Positions 1 to 5,869 of a DNA stretch of 14,746 bases are shown one piece after another. Both the position numbers and the translations under genes were made by a program. The stretch lies in the NCBI GenBank assembly GCA_958444395.1, contig CAUCOL010000006.1, forward strand, positions 1 through 14,746. The letters are read 5' to 3'. The notes beneath the pieces are model-generated. The model was not told the origin of the DNA. It did no database searches and saw nothing but the letters and a program-made list of their open reading frames with translations. Source of the stretch: an uncultured Lachnospiraceae bacterium (GTDB lineage: Bacteria > Bacillota > Clostridia > Lachnospirales > Lachnospiraceae). Within the stretch, counting starts at the first letter, position 1. Each line of letters begins with the position of its first letter.

Positions 1-795
1 TATCAGAACAATCACCTGCTGCCCCTGCCTGATCACTTCCGAAATGATGTGCATGTACACTTCCGTTTTTCCGCTGCCCGTCACACCGTGGATCAGATAG
101 GTATTGCGAAGTCCTCTTATATACTCACCGGTAATGCCTGCCACGACACACTGCTGCTCTTCGTTTAAGACAGGGATCGTTTCTTTCGTATCCATCTGAC
201 GGATCGGATTGCGGTACTCACGGCTCGAACTGATCCGAAGTACGCCCTCCTTCTGAAGTCCCTGAACAACGGTTCCCGCAACATCTGACCGCTGCAGCAG
301 GCGTCCATAGTCTATCCCCTGCTGATACTCTTTCTGTTCTAAAAGGCACTGTACGACACGCGCCTTAGCCCGAAAATGCTTCTGCACATAGACTTCACCG
401 ATACGCTGCATTTTCTCAGCCGCTATTGCCGGATAAACCGTACGTCGGATCTTTTCTTTCATTTCCTGCTTCACCGGAAGAACTACTTTTATCGCATCGC
501 TCATCGTAGCACCATAATTTTCTTTGATCCAATAAGCAAGGGAAAGCAGGTGTGATTCGACAATCACTCCCTGCCTGCTGATTTCCAATATACTTTTGGT
601 TTTGGATATCTCATACTTCGCCTCGCCGGACAGCCCTATGATATATCCCTTCATCGTTCGGTTTCCCTGGCCAAACGGCACCTTCACCTGTGCACCGACC
701 TGTGCATCCCCGACCCATTCCTCCGGTACGATATACTGAAACGGCCGATCCAGGCTTTTCACCGAAATATCCACGATCACATCTGCAAATATCAC
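1..795 (-). CDS. priA: Primosomal protein N' (PriA helicase), N-terminal part, cut by window edge
   Basis: PriA is the 3'-to-5' helicase that recognises stalled or repaired replication forks and starts primosome assembly. The first 265 residues are present and the rest lies beyond the left edge. The N-terminal DNA-binding domain covers roughly residues 1-105; its IFADVIVDI and DRPFQYIVP segments are typical of the family. A winged-helix-like linker follows, and then the helicase core begins with Walker A GVTGSGKT at residues 237-244. The start is a GTG at 795-793. I chose it because an AGAGAGGG ribosome binding site sits five bases upstream and the translated start matches PriA N-termini. It follows murE by 17 bases and probably shares the dapF-murE transcript. 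Identity is secure; the C-terminal zinc-binding and helicase motifs cannot be seen here. Confidence 0.93.
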   Translation of the reverse strand, partial: MIFADVIVDISVKSLDRPFQYIVPEEWVGDAQVGAQVKVPFGQGNRTMKGYIIGLSGEAKYEISKTKSILEISRQGVIVESHLLSLAYWIKENYGATMSDAIKVVLPVKQEMKEKIRRTVYPAIAAEKMQRIGEVYVQKHFRAKARVVQCLLEQKEYQQGIDYGRLLQRSDVAGTVVQGLQKEGVLRISSSREYRNPIRQMDTKETIPVLNEEQQCVVAGITGEYIRGLRNTYLIHGVTGSGKTEVYMHIISEVIRQGQQVIVLI

Positions 796-812
796 GTTTT
801 CCCTCTCTTTAT

Positions 813-2282
813 CTAATGAATGAAATTTCCATCCTTTACAACATCTGCAACCAGCTCTCTCTCATCCATATGATGCTTCTTGCCGCAGATCTCCTGATAA
901 TCCTCATGACCCTTTCCTGCCAGTACGATCACATCGCCCTCCTTCGCATGCTCGATCGCATAGCGGATCGCTTCTGCACGGTCTAAGATCGTAATATACT
1001 CGCCATCTGCTTTCCTGACACCTGTCACAATGTCATCCAGGATCGCCTGTGGCTCTTCATTTCGTGGGTTATCTGACGTAACGATCGTCAGATCTGCCAG
1101 ACGGGAAGAAACCTCTCCCATCTCAAAGCGGCGGTCTCTGGATCTGTTTCCACCACATCCAAACAGGCAGACAAGACGTTTTGGATGGTATTCACGCAGC
1201 GTAGATAACAGGCTCTCAAGGCTCATCGCATTATGCGCATAATCAATCATCAGCGTAAATTTGGAGGAGATCGGAAGCAGTTCGACTCTTCCCTTCACAC
1301 GGATCTTTGCCAGCGCATCCAGGATCGTTTGCTCCTTCACGCCAAAGTGGCGGCAGATTGCGATTGCCGTCAGGGAATTATATACGCTGAATTTGCCCGG
1401 AATATCAATCTCTACATCCAGATCCATTTTACCACTCATATGGTAGGCAACACCCAGGCTGCCACCCTTGTCCAGCAGATGTACATTGGATGCATGCAGA
1501 TCGGCATTTTCAGAGAAACCATACGTCTCCACCTGACAGGTATGTCCTTCCAGAATTTTCTCCAGATGACTGTCATCCGCATTGAATATGCCCTGACGGC
1601 ACTGTTGAAACAGCAGACTCTTGCAATGGATATAATCCTCCAGATCCTTATGCTCATTCGGTCCGATATGATCCGGTTCCAGATTGGTAAAAATGCCGTA
1701 ATCAAAGATAAATCCGCTGACACGGTGCAGCATCAGACCCTGTGAGGACACCTCCATCACCACACACTTGCAGCCGGCATCGACCATCTTACGGAAAGAC
1801 TCCTGTACCACATAAGACTCCGGTGTCGTATTGGTTGAAGGGATGACCGTCTCTCCGATGATCGTTTCAATCGTGCCGATTAGTCCTGTCTTATAACCGG
1901 AATGCTCCAGAATGGAACGCACCATATAAGTTGCTGTCGTCTTTCCTTTCGTACCGGTAATACCAATTGTCGTCAGTTTCCTTGCCGGGTGACCAAAGTA
2001 AGCCGCAGCAGTCTGTGCCAACGCCAGGCGGGTATCTTTTACCTGAATCACCGTCACATGCTCCGGTACCTCGACCGGCTTCTGTGCAATAATCGCCGTT
2101 ACTCCGTCCGCTGCCACCTGCTGTGCAAATTCATGGCCATCGCGGACAGCCCCGCAGATACATACAAATACAGCCCCCGGTGCTGCTTTTCTCGAATCAT
2201 AGATCAGTGTCTCGATATCACATTCTACGGATCCCTGCATACACTGATAGTCCACTTCTTCTAATAAATCCTTCAGTTTCAT
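813..2282 (-). CDS. murE: UDP-N-acetylmuramoyl-L-alanyl-D-glutamate--2,6-diaminopimelate ligase (MurE)
   Basis: MurE is a cytoplasmic ATP-dependent ligase that adds the third stem-peptide residue to UDP-MurNAc-L-Ala-D-Glu. Counting from the chosen ATG (489 aa), visible motifs are the ATP loop GITGTKGKTT at 107-116, TNTTPE at 150-155, EVSSQGL at 177-183 and a lysine near 221 in YIHCKS, the position carbamylated in Mur ligases. The C-terminal domain has DYAHN, CGGNRSRDRR and DNPRNEEP at 404-411. The DNPR signature is the meso-DAP-selective form, so the wall should be DAP type. Start choice: the frame stays open upstream to a TTG at 2333 and an ATG at 2297. I prefer the ATG at 2282 because MKLKDLLEEVDY matches family N-termini, but no start has an ideally spaced ribosome binding site. 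The gene lies 22 bases after dapF, whose product supplies its substrate. The variants DYAHN and CGGN (DYAHT and CGGD in the best-known enzymes) look like clade variation. Confidence 0.95.
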   Translation of the reverse strand: MKLKDLLEEVDYQCMQGSVECDIETLIYDSRKAAPGAVFVCICGAVRDGHEFAQQVAADGVTAIIAQKPVEVPEHVTVIQVKDTRLALAQTAAAYFGHPARKLTTIGITGTKGKTTATYMVRSILEHSGYKTGLIGTIETIIGETVIPSTNTTPESYVVQESFRKMVDAGCKCVVMEVSSQGLMLHRVSGFIFDYGIFTNLEPDHIGPNEHKDLEDYIHCKSLLFQQCRQGIFNADDSHLEKILEGHTCQVETYGFSENADLHASNVHLLDKGGSLGVAYHMSGKMDLDVEIDIPGKFSVYNSLTAIAICRHFGVKEQTILDALAKIRVKGRVELLPISSKFTLMIDYAHNAMSLESLLSTLREYHPKRLVCLFGCGGNRSRDRRFEMGEVSSRLADLTIVTSDNPRNEEPQAILDDIVTGVRKADGEYITILDRAEAIRYAIEHAKEGDVIVLAGKGHEDYQEICGKKHHMDERELVADVVKDGNFIH

Positions 2283-2304
2283 CTTATCTCTATCCATCCT
2301 CTCT

Positions 2305-3138
2305 CTATAACGAAATCTCTCCATCAAATACAACCGCTGCCGGTCCGGTCATCCAGACAGTATTTTCTTTCTGATCATAGAAAATATGCAGATCACCACC
2401 CAGCAGATGTACATCGACCTCTGGCTCTGTCTTTCCATTCAAAACGCAGGCGACAACAGAAGCACAGGTACCGGTACCACATGCCAGTGTCTCCCCGGAT
2501 CCTCTCTCCCATACACGCATATTGATCTCATGACGATTCAGAACCTGGACAAATTCTGTATTGATCCGCTCCGGAAATAACGGATGATTTTCAAACTTCG
2601 GCCCGATCTTTTCGAGTTCCAGAGAAGCGGTATCCTCTACAAAAGTAACTGCATGTGGATTTCCCATAGATGCTCCGGTGACCGCATAGTCTTTGCCATC
2701 GACCGTAATCTTCTCATTGACCACCCGTTCCTTATCCATTGCAATCGGAATCTTTGCTGCCTCCAGGATCGGAGCACCCATATTCACCTTGACCAGTGCC
2801 ACTTTTCCATCCTGTATCGTCAGATCCAAATACTTGATGCCCGCCTTCGTCTCGATGGAAATCGCTGTCTTATCCGTCAGACCATAATCATACACATATT
2901 TGGCAATGCAGCGTACACCATTTCCACACATCATGCCCTCAGAACCATCTGCGTTATACATTGCCATCCGAAAATCTGCCACATCCGATGGACAGATCAG
3001 GATCAATCCATCCGAACCGATTCCAAAATGCCGGTCACTTACAAACTTTGCCACCTCGGACGGGTTCTTTACCGTCTCCTGAAAACAATTTACGTATACA
3101 TAATCATTTCCACACCCATGCATCTTTGTAAACTTCAT
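2305..3138 (-). CDS. dapF: Diaminopimelate epimerase (DapF)
   Basis: DapF is a cofactor-independent epimerase that converts LL- to meso-diaminopimelate, the last step before lysine and the amino acid MurE installs. The 277 residues match the usual family length of about 275. The two halves of the pseudo-symmetric fold each supply one catalytic cysteine: C71 in MMCGNGVRC and C220 in ACGTGTCAS. Other family marks are the N-terminal KMHGCGNDY, GSDG at 41-44, the ADGSEGMMCGNG block and ERGSGETLACGTG. The ATG at 3138 is preceded by GGAGG with a seven-base spacer, so the start is firm. It heads the dapF-murE-priA group; a possible extended -10 promoter lies about 100 bases upstream. Nothing looks damaged. 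Confidence 0.97.
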   Translation of the reverse strand: MKFTKMHGCGNDYVYVNCFQETVKNPSEVAKFVSDRHFGIGSDGLILICPSDVADFRMAMYNADGSEGMMCGNGVRCIAKYVYDYGLTDKTAISIETKAGIKYLDLTIQDGKVALVKVNMGAPILEAAKIPIAMDKERVVNEKITVDGKDYAVTGASMGNPHAVTFVEDTASLELEKIGPKFENHPLFPERINTEFVQVLNRHEINMRVWERGSGETLACGTGTCASVVACVLNGKTEPEVDVHLLGGDLHIFYDQKENTVWMTGPAAVVFDGEISL

Positions 3139-3235
3139 TGCTATACCTCCGATCTGTTTTATAATAATCTGCCGCAGAGATAACCGGCTGACCGGCTGTT
3201 CTGCCGCTGCTGTTGTTTATGTCTGTCTATTTTCT

Positions 3236-3267
3236 ATTGTATCAGAAGTATTTCGCACGTAATACAA
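3236..3267 (-). promoter_or_regulatory. Candidate promoter for dapF-murE-priA
   Basis: On the minus strand there is an extended -10, TGATACAAT (3236-3244, hexamer TACAAT at 3236-3241). The nearest TTGTAT -35-like box (3262-3267) is 20 bases away, which is too long. If this promoter is real it probably works through the TG extension. It lies about 100 bases upstream of dapF, in the 167-base gap after the regulator gene at 3306-4061. I see no convincing terminator in that gap, so some read-through from the hydE-like pair is possible. Confidence 0.4.
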
Positions 3268-3305
3268 TAATATTGTCTCTGATATTGCAAAAAATGCCTT
3301 TTTAT

Positions 3306-4061
3306 CTACATAACTTCTTCATCGTCTGCCAGCCGGTATCCTTTGCCATAAACCGACCGAATCTTCCAACCGATAGGCTTTAACTTATATCGGATCTGTT
3401 TTACCGTTGTATCAAGCGTCCGTGGATCGCCTGTATAATCCTCTCCCCAGACCAGCGCCAGCAATGTCTCTCTCGGCACCACTCTCCCTCTCGCATGAAG
3501 CAGCCAGTGCAGCACCTGCTGTTCCTTTCCCGACAAAGCCAGCGCAGCTTCATTCCAGCAAATCTCACCGGATGCCATCCGCTCAGACCAGCCATGCCAT
3601 GTATGCGCATCATAGATATATCCCTGATACAGATGGCACAGACGCATCAGACGTGCCCAGAGCACCTCCGGATGCTGTCCGGCAGCGACCACATCATCTG
3701 CACCCGTCTCGAGATACCGGATCTGCTGATAGGCATCCATTGTCTCTGTCAGTACCAGGAGCGGACAAGCCGCCACGGATCGGATCTGCTCCACCAGTAC
3801 CAGCCCATTCTCTGGACGATGCAGCCGGAGTAATACTGCGCTGTTGAAAGCCTCTGTCCCTGTCTCCAGTATATGAAGAACCTCTCCGTCATATGTGTGC
3901 CGTCTGTAATCCACCAGATGCTTCTGCAGGACTGCGCCACGCTCCTCCAGCAGTTCCTCCAGCTCCTCCATTTCTTCATCCTGCCATGCCATATCTGTCA
4001 CCAGCAGGATTTGTACTGCCCTGTCTGATTTCTTACATTCTCCTTCTTCCATCAAATACAT
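3306..4061 (-). CDS. OmpR/PhoB-type winged-helix regulator with a degenerate receiver domain
   Basis: A 251-residue DNA-binding regulator. The C-terminal domain (about 168-246) is a clear OmpR-type winged helix, with LSGKEQQVLHWLL, GRVVPRETLLALVWGED, the recognition-helix segment RTLDTTVKQIRYKL and YGKGYRL. The N-terminal 130 residues have the receiver layout (ILLVTD, VLTET, GADDVV) but not its chemistry. The phospho-acceptor aspartate position is R79 in VLLRLHRP, and the conserved lysine of the K-P motif is alanine near 127. It should therefore not respond to a histidine kinase in the usual way, and none is encoded nearby. The ATG at 4061 is supported by GGGGGAG seven bases upstream. The gene overlaps the end of the hydE-like gene by 29 bases, so the two are probably translated together. 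The target is unknown; regulation of hydrogenase or redox genes is only a guess from context. Confidence 0.85.
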   Translation of the reverse strand: MYLMEEGECKKSDRAVQILLVTDMAWQDEEMEELEELLEERGAVLQKHLVDYRRHTYDGEVLHILETGTEAFNSAVLLRLHRPENGLVLVEQIRSVAACPLLVLTETMDAYQQIRYLETGADDVVAAGQHPEVLWARLMRLCHLYQGYIYDAHTWHGWSERMASGEICWNEAALALSGKEQQVLHWLLHARGRVVPRETLLALVWGEDYTGDPRTLDTTVKQIRYKLKPIGWKIRSVYGKGYRLADDEEVM

Positions 4062-4989
4062 GATACTTCTCCCCCTGCTCTGCCGGCGTCAGATCGTTCC
4101 ATGTGATATTTGCTCCTGCCTGGATCCCTTTCCCGGCTGCCCCGGGATCTGCCGCACAGACTGCCTGATCCACGATCATATCTGCCTGTGGAAAGAGCAG
4201 CCGCAGGATGGACAGGATCACCCAGACCAGATCTTCTCTTCCGCTTGGTTGTCTGGCAAATGGTGTCTGCCTGGTTGCAAGAAATACACCGACATCCAGG
4301 ATCTGCGGCTGCAGCTGCTTCAAAAAGACCAGATCCTGCGCCAGATGCTCCATCTTCTGATACGGCAGACCAATCTGAAATCCACTGCCCAGGCAATACC
4401 CAAGCTCTTTTAATTCCCATAAGATCTGCTTTCGCCGCAGCAGGGACATATCCGCCGGATGCAGCTTCTTATAATGACTGTCATCCGCTGTCTCATGACG
4501 CAGGATATACCCCCATGCGCCCGCCTGCTTCCATCGTCTGGCAGTCTCCCGCGGCCGTTCCCCCAGCGCAAGGACAATGCGCATCCCCGGACATTCTGTC
4601 TGTACCTGCCGAAGCAGCTGTTCGACCCGCTCCGGTGTAAAAAAAGAATCCTCGCCACTCTGCCATAGAACCGTGCGAATCCCCTGTGCATATCCTTTCT
4701 GACAGCATGACAGAATCGTCTCATCCTCCATGCGGTATCTGGGAAGAAAACGGTTTTCACGCCGTATCCCGCAATAATAACAGTCCTTCCGACAGTAGTT
4801 GGACAAAGAAAGCACACCCCATCCTTCTGTCTGTATCTCCGTCTGTCTATCTCGTACCTGGCAGGCACGCTGCGCCAGATATTCCGCAGATTCCTTGTCC
4901 CGAAATCGAATGATCTCGACATATTCTTCTTCTGAAAGTTCTCTGGTGATATATAAGCGGTCGATCAACGACTGCATTCCCTCATTCAT
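4033..4989 (-). CDS. hydE: HydE-family radical SAM protein, probable [FeFe]-hydrogenase maturase
   Basis: HydE, with HydF and HydG, builds the H-cluster of [FeFe]-hydrogenases. The radical SAM cluster motif CxxxCxxC is at C66, C70 and C73 (NYCRKDCYYCGIRREN). Family blocks are QSGED at 110-114, LGERPRE at 142-148, LRHETA at 163-168, YKKLHP, and a C-terminal GANITWNDLTP. The ATG at 4989 (318 aa) is chosen because GGAG lies six bases upstream and the first residues align with HydE starts. The frame remains open to 5088, but that extension does not resemble the family. Two things are odd. The usual G-FIPH-TP segment reads VFLATRQTP and the usual TTA-GT segment reads VDQAVCA. The protein also stops about 25 residues earlier than typical HydE (roughly 340-350 aa). 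It may be a divergent HydE or a paralogue with a related reaction. Neither hydF nor hydG is in the window. Confidence 0.8.
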   Translation of the reverse strand: MNEGMQSLIDRLYITRELSEEEYVEIIRFRDKESAEYLAQRACQVRDRQTEIQTEGWGVLSLSNYCRKDCYYCGIRRENRFLPRYRMEDETILSCCQKGYAQGIRTVLWQSGEDSFFTPERVEQLLRQVQTECPGMRIVLALGERPRETARRWKQAGAWGYILRHETADDSHYKKLHPADMSLLRRKQILWELKELGYCLGSGFQIGLPYQKMEHLAQDLVFLKQLQPQILDVGVFLATRQTPFARQPSGREDLVWVILSILRLLFPQADMIVDQAVCAADPGAAGKGIQAGANITWNDLTPAEQGEKYHVFDGRRRM

Positions 4990-5002
4990 ATGAAACTCCA
5001 TT

Positions 5003-5102
5003 CCGCAGACGCTTTGTGTCGAAAGCATCGCAGGCAATATATCAGACTCTGCTCTGCGATCATGGCTGGTTTGCGACGCCTGCGGCACAAACAGTCAGCC
5101 AT
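5003..5102 (-). other. Structured 5' leader of the hydE-like gene
   Basis: The 249-base gap between tetR and the hydE-like gene contains, on the minus strand, a hairpin with outer arms ATGGCTG/CAGCCAT (5096-5102 and 5062-5068), an inner GTTTG/CAAAC pair and a GCC-gca-GGC tip. The tip sequence CGCAGGC (5078-5084) is also exactly complementary to GCCTGCG at 5029-5035. An overlapping CCGCAG is complementary to CTGCGG at 5003-5008, just upstream of the ribosome binding site. These pairings exclude one another, which is the layout expected of a leader that switches structure. No known riboswitch family is recognised, and no good promoter was found to fix the transcript start. Confidence 0.35.
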
Positions 5103-5148
5103 TACTTGTATAGGCTTACTAATTCCCTCGCATATACATGATGTCACA

Positions 5149-5220
5149 TTCTGTAATAGAAAACAAGAGGGATATTCACAACCGGCGGCTTCTGCCAGAT
5201 GTGTATTATCCCTCTTGTTT
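5149..5220 (-). terminator. Intrinsic terminator of the mmpL-tetR operon
   Basis: A perfect 14-base inverted repeat, AAACAAGAGGGATA (5161-5174) with TATCCCTCTTGTTT (5207-5220), starts 18 bases after the tetR stop. On the minus strand it is followed by a T-rich run (TTGTTTTCTATT). The 32-base loop contains further short pairings (CACA/TGTG and GGC/GCC), so the whole can fold as one long arm. The T-run favours minus-strand termination. Confidence 0.8.
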
Positions 5221-5238
5221 AATGCATACTATGCTGTG

Positions 5239-5847
5239 CTAATCTGTCTGCGTTGTTTCAAACTGTTTGATGATTCCTTCTACCGAACGATGCAGCTCCG
5301 GAAGTACCTCTTCCAGCGTACAGGGTGACCGTTCAAGGATCACATTGTAACAGACTGCATTTACAAGTTCTACGATCATATAGATCATCAAATCCTTCTG
5401 CCGGAATGTCCTGCCGGATTCTTCGATCAGACATTCAAAGATATCCATGCAATTCATATTATCCATATCAGAAATACGGATATTTGAAAACATCGCCCAG
5501 CTTAAATTCTTTGAGATAAACCGCAGCAGAGATTTATCACGGTTTAACTGATTGGTCACATGATCTACGATAAAGATCACTTTTTCTTCCAGTGTATCCA
5601 GCTGCTGCCGCAACATCTCTGCATGCGCTTTGCCAAAGATCTGATTGGCCTTATGCGTAATCAGTCTGTCACGGATATCGTATTTATCTTTAAAATACAG
5701 ATAAAAGGTTCCCTTTGCCATCTTGGCAGATTTGACGATGTCCGAGATCGACGTGTTATTGATTCCTTTAGAAGTAAATAACTGAAAGGCAGAGGCAAAC
5801 AATGCTTCTTGTTTCATTTTCTTTTTTTCTTCTACCTTATTTGCCAT
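5239..5847 (-). CDS. TetR/AcrR-family transcriptional regulator
   Basis: A 202-residue TetR-family repressor, the usual length. The N-terminal helix-turn-helix domain covers about residues 10-57, with TSISDIVKSAKMAKGTFYLYFKDK as the recognition region. The remaining helical domain would bind the inducing ligand and form the dimer; its sequence does not tell the ligand. The start is the ATG at 5847, with GAGG six bases upstream. The frame is open to 5994, but that extension lies inside the preceding gene. It is the third gene of the mmpL operon, 22 bases after the exoprotein gene. The twin palindromes at the mmpL promoter (10487-10499 and 10530-10542) are the obvious operators, so the operon is probably autoregulated and induced by a substrate of the exporter. 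Confidence 0.92.
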   Translation of the reverse strand: MANKVEEKKKMKQEALFASAFQLFTSKGINNTSISDIVKSAKMAKGTFYLYFKDKYDIRDRLITHKANQIFGKAHAEMLRQQLDTLEEKVIFIVDHVTNQLNRDKSLLRFISKNLSWAMFSNIRISDMDNMNCMDIFECLIEESGRTFRQKDLMIYMIVELVNAVCYNVILERSPCTLEEVLPELHRSVEGIIKQFETTQTD

Positions 5848-5869
5848 ACAAATCCTCACTTCACTTCTT

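Noticed and set aside
2283..2333. Longer N-terminus for MurE from the TTG at 2333
   Set aside because: TTG without a good ribosome binding site, overlapping the end of dapF. The extra residues do not resemble MurE starts, while the ATG at 2282 does.
3183..3198. Tandem 8-base direct repeat ACCGGCTG in the dapF leader
   Set aside because: Only two copies, no flanking structure, and no known element matches.
3264..3276. Palindrome ACAAT-AAT-ATTGT upstream of the candidate dapF promoter
   Set aside because: Short and purely AT-rich apart from two bases. It matches no operator I can name, occurs only once, and could arise by chance.
3288..3305. GCA-run-TGC and T-run just after the regulator stop as a terminator
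   Set aside because: The stem would be only three or four bases, too weak to call an intrinsic terminator.
4990..5088. N-terminal extension of the HydE-like protein upstream of 4989
   Set aside because: The extension has no similarity to HydE, and a ribosome binding site is correctly spaced at the ATG at 4989.
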